DNA from: JBGSPQ01 sp041738505
Lineage (GTDB): Bacteria; Patescibacteriota; Gracilibacteria; UBA1369
Length of the DNA: 64,000 nucleotides
Assembly: GCA_041738505.1 (NCBI GenBank)
Contig: JBGSPQ010000038.1
Location: 1 to 64,000 of the forward strand
Direction of reading: 5' to 3'
Shown here: in pieces, positions 16,113 to 24,877 of the stretch
Layout: each line of letters begins with the position of its first letter
Position numbering within the stretch: position 1 is the first letter of the stretch
The notes under the pieces: generated by a model
Told to the model about the DNA's origin: nothing
The model's database searches: none
The model's input: only the letters and a program-made list of their open reading frames with translations
Made by a program: the position numbers and the translations under genes

Positions 16113-16856
16113 CTAAGCCTTTTTGACCCTTAGCGCGGCGCGGAACGAACAATTAATGCCGTAACGGGCCGCACCGTCAACGAAGATACCATTGTTTGTG
16201 CCAACTTTCGCATTGCCGGATATTCTGGTAATGGCATATGTATTAAGCCATGCCCAGCCAGATACATTAATCGTCTTTAATAGTTTTTTATGAATTTTGG
16301 TATTAGCCAAATCCACACCAATAGCTGTCGCAATATCAACAGCATTTCCGATAGGTTTACGTCCATTTTTCTCGGCTATTTTTTGACCTTCAAGATCATA
16401 GGTAATACTTCTATGATCCGCTGAAACTTCTTGATAATTCTCCCAGCCGGAAGCAAAAATAAAGTCACCGCTTTCTTCACCAAATACATTCATTTTATGG
16501 CCTTTTTCATCTAACGCCCGAAGTTTGTTTATGGCATCGGGAGAAGCCATTAGTGATTTTTCCACGTCCTCCCATTTTATGCCTTCATGCAGTTGGGGAA
16601 GGGCATCAAAGTTGGTTTTTAGCAGTTTAAGCTCCGCCAATTGCTCTTTGGTTAGGAGCGGAAAGTCTTCACGCAGTTCCATGACCAGCGGTTTGATTTC
16701 GTGGAAGAGTTCGCGGCAACGGACGAATGAAGTTTCGCGCATTTTGGGATTTTCTTCGGCGAATTTTAGCGCTTCCGCGTAGGTCTTCATAAACTCCGCA
16801 TGTTTATCGCGCAGGGTTTTGATTTGCTCATGCCATTTTTGGCACTTTTCGTTCAT
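16113..16856 (-). CDS. Paralogue B: same N-terminal domain, different lectin-like C-terminus
   Basis: 247 residues. The first about 80 residues are nearly the same as in paralogues A and C (KWHEQIKTLRDKHAEF, FVRCRELFHEIKPLVMELRE). After residue 85 the sequence is unrelated to A and C and ends NTYAITRISGNAKVG, FVDGAARYGIN and CSFRAALRVKK. That last phrase is the typical closing strand of C-type-lectin/formylglycine-type folds, so B may be a second kind of variable protein built on the same N-terminal domain. I have no second copy to test its variability. The start ATG lies just after TCACCCGGTGA, a palindrome that includes a GGTGA ribosome-site-like sequence. Confidence 0.7.
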   Translation of the reverse strand: MNEKCQKWHEQIKTLRDKHAEFMKTYAEALKFAEENPKMRETSFVRCRELFHEIKPLVMELREDFPLLTKEQLAELKLLKTNFDALPQLHEGIKWEDVEKSLMASPDAINKLRALDEKGHKMNVFGEESGDFIFASGWENYQEVSADHRSITYDLEGQKIAEKNGRKPIGNAVDIATAIGVDLANTKIHKKLLKTINVSGWAWLNTYAITRISGNAKVGTNNGIFVDGAARYGINCSFRAALRVKKA

Positions 16857-16994
16857 AGATCACCGGGTGAATTTATCATACTATTATACATCATATTTGC
16901 CCTGTGGCCCATTTGCTTAGGTTTTATGTGTTCCCGGGAACAGATTTATTTTAGTGTAAGCTGGCTCTGTTTTGGGCTTACCGCTCATTGAGTA

Positions 16995-17010
16995 CAATCC
17001 CCGGGGATTG
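16995..17010. repeat. Perfect palindrome 3' of variable gene C
   Basis: CAATCCCCGGGGATTG, 16 bases, 22 bases from the stop of paralogue C. Another perfect palindrome, GTTCCCGGGAAC, is at 16930-16941. Confidence 0.55.
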
Positions 17011-17031
17011 GGTTTTGACTTGGGGAAAGTC

Positions 17032-17907
17032 TTAACGCACATCCACCCCCACCGAGCCGCGCAAACGAAGGTGACGGACGACACCACCAGGAAAAACGCG
17101 GTGCAGATAGACCAGAGCTGGAAACCAAAAACCGTACGCCACAGGAGAGTCTTTTGTCAATTTTTTCCCGTTTAAAACGGTATTTGTATGTGGATCAACC
17201 GGTTTGCCCTCATCCATGCGTTTCATCGTTAATGTCAAATAGGTATCGGCATCATTTATCACATCCAATCCTTCCTTTTCATATTTTTCCACCCAGAGTT
17301 TTGCCATTTCATAATTTGTTCTTTTACCATCATAAATTTCATTATCCTGCGCGACATCCTCAACTCCTTCAACAATGGAAACCCGCCATTTGTTTTCCGT
17401 TTGGGATTTTCCTCCATTCCAAAGGTTATTATCGTGGAATTTGTATGTATAAGTGTCTTGCTTTTGGCACGCGGCAGGGTTTTTATCAATTGCGTACACC
17501 TTGGATTGACGTGTTGTGGGCGGGATTAAAAGTAAAGCAGGTTCTTTATGTTTTAAGGCTTTATCAAGAACCTCGGGAGTTAACCCCTTTTTAATCCGTT
17601 CCCATGTCGGCATACCTTCTGTTGAAATTTTGCGTCGCTCCAAAGAGGCCTTCATTGTTGGATACTGGGCTTCAAGTTGTGATACAAGTTCCTTTTGCTC
17701 TTTAGTGCGCGAAACGTCTTCGCGCAGGGCCAGGACAAGTGGTTTGATTTCGTTAAAGAGTACACGGCAACGGGTGAATGAGGTTTCGCGGACTTTGGGG
17801 TTTTCTTCGGCAAATTTAAGCGCCTCCGCGTACGTTTGCAGGAACTCCGCGTGTTTTTCGCGCAGGGTTTTGATTTGCTCATGCCATTTTTCGCACTTTT
17901 CGTTCAT
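17032..17907 (-). CDS. DGR-type variable protein, paralogue C
   Basis: 291 residues, collinear with paralogue A and closely similar along its length (KWHEQIKTLREKHAEF, STEGMPTWERIKKGLTPEVL, ENKWRVSIVEGVEDV), ending in the identical LRLRGSVGVDVR. The divergence is concentrated in residues about 256-281, where A has GYWNGDRIYLSAVIPFSVSD and C has GFWFPALVYLHRVFPGGVVR. Structural residues (G-W, YL, V-P) are kept. This is the pattern of two variable regions of one retroelement. Neither a reverse transcriptase nor a template copy is visible nearby. The gene is the upstream member of the leftward A-B-C array and its start follows TCATCCGGTGAACT. Confidence 0.8.
   Translation of the reverse strand: MNEKCEKWHEQIKTLREKHAEFLQTYAEALKFAEENPKVRETSFTRCRVLFNEIKPLVLALREDVSRTKEQKELVSQLEAQYPTMKASLERRKISTEGMPTWERIKKGLTPEVLDKALKHKEPALLLIPPTTRQSKVYAIDKNPAACQKQDTYTYKFHDNNLWNGGKSQTENKWRVSIVEGVEDVAQDNEIYDGKRTNYEMAKLWVEKYEKEGLDVINDADTYLTLTMKRMDEGKPVDPHTNTVLNGKKLTKDSPVAYGFWFPALVYLHRVFPGGVVRHLRLRGSVGVDVR
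17062..17139 (-). other. Candidate DGR variable region (paralogue C)
   Basis: Counterpart of 15039-15116. If every variable site was adenine in the template, the two copies predict a template reading roughly V T Y G Y W N N D K I Y L N N V I P N N V N N H L R L R, that is, clusters of asparagine (AAY) codons as in known templates. Confidence 0.7.
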
Positions 17908-17963
17908 AGTTCACCGGATGAATTTATCTGTTTATTATAACAGTTTTTGCCTGATTTGACCAT

Positions 17964-17992
17964 TTGACAACTGGCGATTTTTTTGTTATTGT
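17964..17992 (+). promoter_or_regulatory. Promoter of the N-formylglutamate amidohydrolase-like gene
   Basis: Perfect TTGACA (17964-17969), 17 bases, TATTGT (17987-17992). It rules out the TTG start at 17983 and supports ATG 18013. Confidence 0.65.
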
Positions 17993-18012
17993 ATGCGCCA
18001 CTTTTTGAAACT

Positions 18013-18915
18013 ATGGCCAAATATGTTGAAACAACTCATTTCGGTGACGAACACGCGCTAAACCAATGTGTGATTCTGGATCAGCACAGCTGTAGGGGCG
18101 AGGAATTTTTTGAGCGTTATCCCGGTATCAGGGAATCGCTTGAGGTCACCGACCAGTGTTTTGATGATTTCGTGAATCTGGAGAGGGACGCGGGAGCGGA
18201 TGCGCTAGCCGACCGGGTGGCGAATATTGTGGCGGAGGAGTCTAACGGTGACACAGCGGTTACGGTTGTTAAATCCCATCTTCCCAGAGCCGTTCTGGAT
18301 ACCAACCGCGTGACATTAAAAGCGCTCAGGAGCGTTATTAATTATGCAAATAATCGCGGTCTTGAAACCAAATTTAATGAAATCCATTTGGGCGTGATTT
18401 CTGAAATTCGCAGGCAGTTGAGCACCCTTTTGTATTTTGACGGGGTTTTTGTTGATGTTCATACGATGGCTCCCTATACACCGGGGGTTATTCCATTGTC
18501 GCAGACCGAGGTTCTTTCGGAAAAGCCGGATAATCTGGCTCATTATATGCGCGCCTATACTAACGCCCGTAGAACCGGTCGCAGAAGATATATTGATTTG
18601 GTCACCTCTCTTCCGGGTATGCCTCCGATTGCGAATCCTGCGCTTACTGCGAATATCAAGAATGAACTGGATAAATCACATCTTAAATATCGTGAAAACG
18701 ACCCCTATCCAACCGGCCCCTATGTAATGAGTACCGAGTATATGAGTCATTTCCCGGGCATTCTTATTGAAACACCCAAGGACTATCTGACGGAAACCCA
18801 GTCGGATCATGAAGGTTTTGATTTGATCAATCCCCAAATTTGTCCCGACAAGGTGGATAGAATCGCCCGACCGATCGCGGAGGCGGTGAAATGCTGTCTG
18901 AATGGCGCGAAGTGA
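18013..18915 (+). CDS. N-formylglutamate amidohydrolase-like hydrolase
   Basis: 300 residues from ATG 18013. The reading frame opens 30 bases earlier with TTG, but that lies inside the promoter. Family-like features are DQHSCRGEEFFERYPG, VVKSHLPRAVLDTNR, and FVDVHTMAPYTPG, which carry His, Asp and Arg residues at the positions where this amidohydrolase superfamily (PF05013) binds zinc and substrate; ILIETPKDYLTET near the end supplies an acid. Substrates in the family include N-formyl-glutamate and other N-acyl or peptide amides. Assignment rests on these motifs only. Isolated gene followed by a strong terminator; it ends in TGA. Confidence 0.65.
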   Translation: MAKYVETTHFGDEHALNQCVILDQHSCRGEEFFERYPGIRESLEVTDQCFDDFVNLERDAGADALADRVANIVAEESNGDTAVTVVKSHLPRAVLDTNRVTLKALRSVINYANNRGLETKFNEIHLGVISEIRRQLSTLLYFDGVFVDVHTMAPYTPGVIPLSQTEVLSEKPDNLAHYMRAYTNARRTGRRRYIDLVTSLPGMPPIANPALTANIKNELDKSHLKYRENDPYPTGPYVMSTEYMSHFPGILIETPKDYLTETQSDHEGFDLINPQICPDKVDRIARPIAEAVKCCLNGAK

Positions 18916-18931
18916 GTGTGTGAAAATTTTA

Positions 18932-18971
18932 AAAAACCTCCGACTTCTTTTTTTTGAAGTCGGAGGTTTTT
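18932..18971. terminator. Strong bidirectional terminator
   Basis: Stem arms AAAAACCTCCGACTTC and GAAGTCGGAGGTTTTT (16 bp, perfect) with an 8-T loop, between the convergent genes ending at 18915 and 18992. Confidence 0.9.
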
Positions 18972-18991
18972 GATTACTTAACAAGAAACAT

Positions 18992-20974
18992 CTAGAGCAC
19001 TCCGTAGCCTTTGCCCGCGCAGGTGCCACCGGCCATGTGGTCGGAATTTAACTGCGGGTCTGTTTCAAGAGAGTCGGTGTCGGTGGCCATGTGGGTTTTC
19101 CATTCGGCCAGATTGCCTTCCCAGTCGTCCATCCATCCGCCGACGTCCATTTGGTCCCGGCCGTCGTGGAAGCGGGCGGCGCCGCCCTGCTGAAAGTAGC
19201 AGTTGCCACTCATTGTGGCGTTGCCTTCCAGTGCGCTTAGTCCACCCAATTCGTCTGAATATCGGATGGAAACCATGGGCATATCAAGCGAGCTTGACTG
19301 GCTTACCACGTTGTCCCTGATTGTAGGATTGACGTTGGCGGGGCGTCCGGCACTGTCTTCCCAGTCCTGGAACGTCACCCCAAAGTAGATGGCACTGTGG
19401 TAAACCGATGCCGCGTTGACGATGGTGTTGTTATAAACCTGCGCGTCTTTGGACGCGTACAGGCCGATTCCCGCCCAACCGGTATTCATAATCAGATTGT
19501 TTCTGACTATACCTCCGATGTTTTCGTAGTAGTCGGGGTTGACCGCGGTATCAAAGTACTCGGGGCTGGTGTCAAAACCGACCAGAATTCCGGCGGCGCC
19601 GGTATTTTCTATCACATTTCCTTCTATCAGTCCGTTGGTGGCTCCGCCTTTAAGGTACACACCCGTGGAGCAGGTGTTATGAATGTAGTTGTCCTGTACA
19701 ACGGTGTTGTCGCCGTTGACGTTGTCAATTCCTTCGGCGTTGCAGTCTCCGGGGGTCTGGGCTTTTCCGGAATTATAGATTTCACTTTTTCTGATGGTGA
19801 TGTTGTCACTGTTCGGTTTGATTTTTACAACATCATTGGCGGAATCATGCAGTTTGGCATTTTCGATCAGGATGTTTGACGCGCCCGATATGTCCGCTTC
19901 GCCCCAGTCCCACATGGTCTCCGTGGAGAAAGCGTAATATCCGCCCATTACCTCTATACATTGAAGTTTTCCCCCATTGGAGCCCACGTAAAAATATACT
20001 CCGGCATTGTCCGAGTCCGATGTTCTGTCCAAAACCGCCCATTCGCCGGGATAGGACATGAGAGTGACATTGGCTTCGCGGATGCGCAGTTCATCGGGTT
20101 CAACATAGGTACCGGCTCTAACCACTATGGTGTCGCCGGCGGAAACATTCTGTATTGCGTTGTTAACCGTTCTATATGGTGCGGATGATGATCCGTCGCC
20201 GGTTGTGTCGTTACCGGATGTGGCCACGTAAATCGCTCCGGCCGGTACTGTCATGGCCGCGCAGGCGCTTTGGTCAACGCCCGCCGAGCCGCTGCCGGTG
20301 TATGTACCGCCGTCTGAAGTGCCCCCGTCCGTGGTTCCGCCATCTGTAGTGCCCCCGTCGGTGGTGCCCCCGTCAGTGGTGCCCCCGTCAGTAGTTCCTC
20401 CGTCGTTAAGCCCTTTTTGCTCGCGATAGTTCCAGGTGAGCTGGGCGATTTCCCCTCTTTTCATCATTTGATTCAAGGCAATGCCTGAGATAAAGATTTG
20501 ATTCTGCACGGCATCCTCGGAATATTTTGAATACCATTCGCTCCCTTCCGGGTTGGCGAGTCCGTCGTCGTTATTGGCTTCGTAGAGCATTTTCATGGCT
20601 TCCACGTAGTTAACGTTTTGCGCCGGCCTGAAAAGTCCGTCCGGATATCCCTCCACGATACCTATGCTTTTTGCATAGCAGACATATTTGGCGTACCAAT
20701 CCGTCTTAACGTCGGGAAAGCAGTTGGCACCCGTGCCGATATTATCCGCGGATGCGCCGACTACAATCTTTAAAAATTCCGCTCTGTTAATAGCGGTGTC
20801 CGGTCTGAATGTGCCGTCGGGATGGCCGTCTATCACGTTCATGTCCACCAGCGATTGGATGGCGCTCTGATATTTGTGGCCGGAAATGTCCGAAAGTGTT
20901 TCCGCCATAACAAGCGGCACCAATAGGAAATTCGCAACCATCGCGGCCGCAAATATTTGAATGTTTTTCTTCAT
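18992..20974 (-). CDS. SLH surface protein with right-handed beta-helix
   Basis: 660 residues from ATG 20974, which begins a clean signal peptide (MKKNIQIFAAAMVANFLL, cut after VMA); the frame is open 25 codons further up but without signal character. Two good SLH domains (GHPDGTFRPDTAINRAEFLK, GYPDGLFRPAQNV) and a decayed third fill the first 180 residues. A linker of repeated TDGGT units follows. The rest begins AIYVATSGNDTTGDGSSSAP and APYRTVNNAIQNVSAGDTIV, typical of parallel beta-helix proteins related to polysaccharide lyases, and continues as coils rich in Asn and Gly. It probably binds or cuts polysaccharide while held at the cell wall; no catalytic residues can be assigned. Confidence 0.85.
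   Translation of the reverse strand: MKKNIQIFAAAMVANFLLVPLVMAETLSDISGHKYQSAIQSLVDMNVIDGHPDGTFRPDTAINRAEFLKIVVGASADNIGTGANCFPDVKTDWYAKYVCYAKSIGIVEGYPDGLFRPAQNVNYVEAMKMLYEANNDDGLANPEGSEWYSKYSEDAVQNQIFISGIALNQMMKRGEIAQLTWNYREQKGLNDGGTTDGGTTDGGTTDGGTTDGGTTDGGTSDGGTYTGSGSAGVDQSACAAMTVPAGAIYVATSGNDTTGDGSSSAPYRTVNNAIQNVSAGDTIVVRAGTYVEPDELRIREANVTLMSYPGEWAVLDRTSDSDNAGVYFYVGSNGGKLQCIEVMGGYYAFSTETMWDWGEADISGASNILIENAKLHDSANDVVKIKPNSDNITIRKSEIYNSGKAQTPGDCNAEGIDNVNGDNTVVQDNYIHNTCSTGVYLKGGATNGLIEGNVIENTGAAGILVGFDTSPEYFDTAVNPDYYENIGGIVRNNLIMNTGWAGIGLYASKDAQVYNNTIVNAASVYHSAIYFGVTFQDWEDSAGRPANVNPTIRDNVVSQSSSLDMPMVSIRYSDELGGLSALEGNATMSGNCYFQQGGAARFHDGRDQMDVGGWMDDWEGNLAEWKTHMATDTDSLETDPQLNSDHMAGGTCAGKGYGVL
20311..20405 (-). 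repeat. 15-bp tandem repeat encoding the TDGGT linker
   Basis: About six copies of a 15-base unit encoding DGGTT, the flexible linker between the SLH and beta-helix parts. Slippage in it could change linker length. Confidence 0.8.
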
Positions 20975-21026
20975 AGAAAAAGGGTTAATGATAAGATTGA
21001 TCATCATACATGTTTGAGATTTTTTT

Positions 21027-22385
21027 TCAACCCCCCGGAGCGGGAGCATTCTCTTTGAATTTTTTGAGCTGATTTATAGTCATATAGAGCACCACCGCGG
21101 CAGCCAGGAATTCGGCGACGGGGATGGCTATAAAGATGCCGTCCAGTCCCATGTACAGGGGCAGAATCAATACTATAGGAATTAAGAAAATCACCTGGCG
21201 CATGAGTGAAATAAAGAACGCGGGCACGGCTTTGCCGATAGCCTGAAAAAGTCCGCCGGCGACGGTCTGCAGGCCGGTTAATGGAAGTGCGAGAATGACT
21301 ATCCTAAGGGCTCCGGAGGTTTGGGAGATTAGCTCCGGATCGTTGGTGAACCACGAGCTGATTTGTTCCGCGAAAATGTAGAGGACTATAAATGAAACTA
21401 TGCTGATGTATGTGGAACTTATGATCGCGCGGATGATGACTTCGCGCGCGCGGCGGAATTTTCCGGCGCCGTGATTGTAACCCAGGATGGGTTGCATTCC
21501 CTGCACGATGCCAAAAAGCGGCATAAAAATAAGCATGGTGATTCTGCTGACAATGCCATAAGCGGCGATGGAGGAATCGGAACCGTAGGAGCTTAGTGAT
21601 TTATTGATGATTATGATAAGTACGCTGGCCGCCGCCTGTCTGGCAAACGATGACGCGCCCACGGAAAAAATTTCTTTGACTATTTTGGGGTCGGGAAGAA
21701 AATCGGCGGCGGCCATTTTGATACTGCTTTTTCCCGTGACAAAATAGACGATGACGATTATTCCGGCGATCAGGAATCCGATTATGGTGGCCAGAGCGGC
21801 GCCCTTCATCCCCATGTTGAATCCGAAAATGAAAATGGGATCCAGAATCAGGTTGATGACAGCCGATAATACTATGACCATCATGGAAAATTTGGCGTTG
21901 CCTTCGGCGCGGATAACGTTGTTACCGGCGGCGGCCAGTGAAAGAAAAACCATTCCCATCAGAATTATCCCAAGGTAATCGGCGGCGTAGGGAAGGATTT
22001 CGGGCGTTGCGCCAAAAAGTATTAACATGGGTTCCAGAAAGATCAGGCCGGCCACGGAGGAAACAACGCTTACGACAATAATCAACGTAAAAAAGTTACC
22101 CAGCGCCCGGGCGGCCTGATGCTGGTGGCCGGCCCCCAGCGAACGTGAAATCAACGATGAAGCACCCACACCAATGGTCTGCGCCAGCGCCATGATTACC
22201 ATGTGTACGGGCATGGAAACGGCCAGTCCGGCGATACCCAGCGGGCCCACTCCCTGCCCGATAAAAATCGCGTCCACAAAGTTGTAAATGCTCACACAAA
22301 GTAAACCCACCATCGCGGGCATGGACTGGCTCCAGAGCAGTTTGGAAATTTTTTCGGTGCCGAGTTTTTCGTGATTTGTTTTCAT
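21027..22385 (-). CDS. MATE-family efflux transporter
   Basis: 452 residues, twelve predicted membrane segments in two similar halves. Family landmarks: SIYNFVDAIFIGQGVGPLG, GVGASSLISRSLGAG near the first membrane pair, AEGNAKFSMMVIVLSAVINL, GIVQGMQPILGYNHGAGKF in the second half. MATE carriers expel drugs or metabolites in exchange for Na+ or H+; this one looks closest to the MepA type. It is the last gene of the leftward row from the amidohydrolase and mnmA, but 82 bases separate it from mnmA, so it may have its own promoter. Confidence 0.92.
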   Translation of the reverse strand: MKTNHEKLGTEKISKLLWSQSMPAMVGLLCVSIYNFVDAIFIGQGVGPLGIAGLAVSMPVHMVIMALAQTIGVGASSLISRSLGAGHQHQAARALGNFFTLIIVVSVVSSVAGLIFLEPMLILFGATPEILPYAADYLGIILMGMVFLSLAAAGNNVIRAEGNAKFSMMVIVLSAVINLILDPIFIFGFNMGMKGAALATIIGFLIAGIIVIVYFVTGKSSIKMAAADFLPDPKIVKEIFSVGASSFARQAAASVLIIIINKSLSSYGSDSSIAAYGIVSRITMLIFMPLFGIVQGMQPILGYNHGAGKFRRAREVIIRAIISSTYISIVSFIVLYIFAEQISSWFTNDPELISQTSGALRIVILALPLTGLQTVAGGLFQAIGKAVPAFFISLMRQVIFLIPIVLILPLYMGLDGIFIAIPVAEFLAAAVVLYMTINQLKKFKENAPAPGG

Positions 22386-22467
22386 GAAACTTTTTGTTTG
22401 TAGCGCGCGGCGGCGGCGCGCGGTGGTCAGCTGTTGCCCGCGGCGGCGTCTCTGATGTTTGAATCTA

Positions 22468-23541
22468 TCATTTTATCACCCCCGAGCCAAGGCAAACACC
22501 CCCTTTGTAAAAGGCCACAAACTGGCCCGGTGCTATTCCCTGGTCGTTTTTTTTGTTTTTCAGCGAGGCGCCCCCCCCGTTGAGGGACAGCACCCGGCAG
22601 TTGTAAAAGTAGTCGCTGTGGCGGATTTTGATTTTCAGTTTTTTTGCGCGGGGGGGCGCCCCCGTGTTCCAGTTAATATCCTCCACTTCCAGCATGTTTC
22701 TTTTTTTATCCGCGGAAAAATAATCGTTGGAAACGAAAACTATATTTTTTTTGGTATCTTTGCCCACCACGTAGTAAGGTCCTCCTCCCAGCTTTATCCC
22801 CTTGCGCTGGCCCACCGTGTAATACCAGTAGCCTTCGTGCTCCCCCAGTTTTTTTCCGCTTTCAAACTCCAAAATGTCCCCTTTGCGCGTGCCCAGATAA
22901 TGCCCGATGAACTCGTTATATTTAAACTTGCCCAGAAAGCAGATTCCCTGACTGTCTTTGCGATTTTTGTTGGGTAGATTGAACTTCGCCGCCAGCGCCC
23001 TCACCCGTTTTTTCTTATACTTTCCCAACGGAAAAATCAGGCGGCGCAGTTGTTTTTGCGTTAAGTGCGAAAGAAAATAGGTCTGGTCTTTTACCTGATC
23101 GGGGCTGACTTTTAAATACACCGTTCCCTTTTTTTCCTCCGTGCGAGCGTAATGTCCGGTGGCGATTTTATCAAACGGTCCGCCGTATTCGCCCTTATCC
23201 TCATCTATTTTTTCCATAAAAAGCCCGAATTTTATCCGGCTGTTGCACATCACGTCGGGGTTGGGGGTGCGCCCTTTTTTGACTTCCGCAAGCGTGTAAT
23301 CCACCACCGTGTCAAAATATTCCTTCTGCATGTTGATGATGTGCAGGGGGATCCCCTCTCTTTCGCAGATTTCGCGCACGTAGGACAAATCCTCTTCCCA
23401 CGGGCATCCGGAAAGGTGCCGGATTTCGTCCTCCAACCAGATTTTCAGATAAAAAGCGGTAACGTCGTATCCTTTGCTTTTCAAAAGCATAAGCGCCACG
23501 GAGCTGTCCACTCCACCCGATGTTAAAACCGCAATTTTCAT
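22468..23541 (-). CDS. mnmA: tRNA 2-thiouridylase MnmA
   Basis: Puts sulphur on U34 of tRNA-Lys, -Glu and -Gln. 357 residues. The PP-loop ATP site SGGVDSS is at residues 8-14. The catalytic cysteine is Cys99 in NPDVMCNSRIKFG and the partner Cys201 is in DSQGICFLGKF. The tRNA-contact motif GHYART is at about 129-134. The C-terminal beta-barrel (from GDILEFESGKKLGEHEG onward) is present. One insertion (IWLEDEIRHLSGCPWEEDL) after the first strand is typical of some MnmA subfamilies. It follows argH by 7 bases, in a run with argH and the amidohydrolase. Confidence 0.95.
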   Translation of the reverse strand: MKIAVLTSGGVDSSVALMLLKSKGYDVTAFYLKIWLEDEIRHLSGCPWEEDLSYVREICEREGIPLHIINMQKEYFDTVVDYTLAEVKKGRTPNPDVMCNSRIKFGLFMEKIDEDKGEYGGPFDKIATGHYARTEEKKGTVYLKVSPDQVKDQTYFLSHLTQKQLRRLIFPLGKYKKKRVRALAAKFNLPNKNRKDSQGICFLGKFKYNEFIGHYLGTRKGDILEFESGKKLGEHEGYWYYTVGQRKGIKLGGGPYYVVGKDTKKNIVFVSNDYFSADKKRNMLEVEDINWNTGAPPRAKKLKIKIRHSDYFYNCRVLSLNGGGASLKNKKNDQGIAPGQFVAFYKGGVCLGSGVIK

Positions 23542-23548
23542 GTATCAA

Positions 23549-24865
23549 TTACCTGTTTATTTGCGAGCGGACCTGCGCCAGCAGTTCGTCCAGCTTTAGA
23601 TTTCCGGTTCCCCCCTGATGTTTTGACTCTTTGAGCATGCCGACGATTGAATCCCCGTCTATTACTATTTGATCCAGATGCCGGCCGATTTCCACATAAG
23701 CGTCGCGGAAGGAGAGTCCGGTTTTTACCAGTTCAAAGGCTTTGTGGGCGGCGAACATATCGGGGCTCATGTCGGCGACCAGCGCGTCTTCGTTGGGCAC
23801 CAGTTTTTTGGCGACTATTTCGGCCGCCCCGATTGACATTTCTGTGTAGCGGAGCCCCAAAAACAGCGGTCGCTTGATTTCCTGGCCGTCGCGGTGGTAG
23901 CCGGATGGTTTGTTTAAAATGTTCATGTTCATTTCGTTTCGGCAGGCGATTACGGTTGCCGTTCTGCCTCGTATCAGTTCCGCAACATCCAGATTTTTCT
24001 TTTGCGGCATGATGGATGAACCGGTTGCGACTTCGTCCTCTATGGTGAAGAATTTGAATTCCTGGGTGGTAAATAACAGCCAGTCGGTGGCCAGTTTGTT
24101 GAGCGTCAGCATGATTTGCGAGCAGGCCTCCAAGACCAGCCCCTCTATTTTTCCGCGGGAATTCTGGCAGTAGATTACGTTTTTTTGCGTGCGTTTCATG
24201 CCCAGATCCCTGGTTAATTCGTCGCGGTCAAAGTCAAACGGCGATCCGTAGCCGGCGCCGGAGCCCAGTGGATTTTGGTCCACGATTAAGTCGTTCACCG
24301 CCGTTAAAAAGGAGATGTCGTCCAGCAGACTTTCGGCGAAGGCGCCGTACCAGGTGCCGACGGTGGTGGGCATGGCTTTTTGCATGTGCGTGTAGCCGGG
24401 CATGGGCGTGAATTCGTATTTCTGGGCGTTTTCTATCAGCGTTTCGGCCAGGCGCAGAGCCTCTTGTTTGATTTGATTGAGCCGTTCTTTCATGAACAGG
24501 CGCATGGTGACCAAAATCTGGTCGTTGCGGGAGCGGGCCGTGTGGATTTTTTTGCCCACGTCGCCGTATTTTTCGGTGAGGTAGTTTTCTATTTTGGTGT
24601 GACAGTCCTCATCCTCCAGTGTCAGTTTAAATTCCCCTTTTTCATACAGTTCCATTATTTCCGCGAAGCCTTTTTTGAGCACGGCCAGTTCTTCGTCGTT
24701 CAAAATTCCGTGACGGTTGAGCATTTTTCCGTAGGCCAAAGAGCCCATAACGTCGTAGGGCACCAGTTCCTGGTCGTAAATGATGTCGTCCCCGGCGTTG
24801 AATTGTTCAATGACGGGATGGAGAGATACTGTCTGGCTTTTCTGCCATAACTTTTTCCTGGGCAT
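23549..24865 (-). CDS. argH: Argininosuccinate lyase ArgH
   Basis: Splits argininosuccinate to arginine and fumarate, the last step of arginine synthesis. 438 residues, usual length about 460. Signatures: HTARSRND at 108-115, GYTHMQ at 157-162, and the catalytic-serine loop GSSIMPQKKN at 282-291, which has Gln-Lys where most enzymes have Ala-Lys or Lys-Lys. No argG or other arginine gene is adjacent; instead it sits 12 bases after a CodA/TrzN-like amidohydrolase and 7 bases before mnmA. Superfamily relatives (fumarase, adenylosuccinate lyase) are less likely given the match at HTARSRND and GYTHMQ. Confidence 0.88.
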   Translation of the reverse strand: MPRKKLWQKSQTVSLHPVIEQFNAGDDIIYDQELVPYDVMGSLAYGKMLNRHGILNDEELAVLKKGFAEIMELYEKGEFKLTLEDEDCHTKIENYLTEKYGDVGKKIHTARSRNDQILVTMRLFMKERLNQIKQEALRLAETLIENAQKYEFTPMPGYTHMQKAMPTTVGTWYGAFAESLLDDISFLTAVNDLIVDQNPLGSGAGYGSPFDFDRDELTRDLGMKRTQKNVIYCQNSRGKIEGLVLEACSQIMLTLNKLATDWLLFTTQEFKFFTIEDEVATGSSIMPQKKNLDVAELIRGRTATVIACRNEMNMNILNKPSGYHRDGQEIKRPLFLGLRYTEMSIGAAEIVAKKLVPNEDALVADMSPDMFAAHKAFELVKTGLSFRDAYVEIGRHLDQIVIDGDSIVGMLKESKHQGGTGNLKLDELLAQVRSQINR

Positions 24866-24877
24866 TTTCCGGTTGTT

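Noticed and set aside
15009..18915. A reverse transcriptase or template repeat for the variable regions
   Set aside because: I looked for an RT-like protein and a second copy of the conserved 3' end in the window and found neither.
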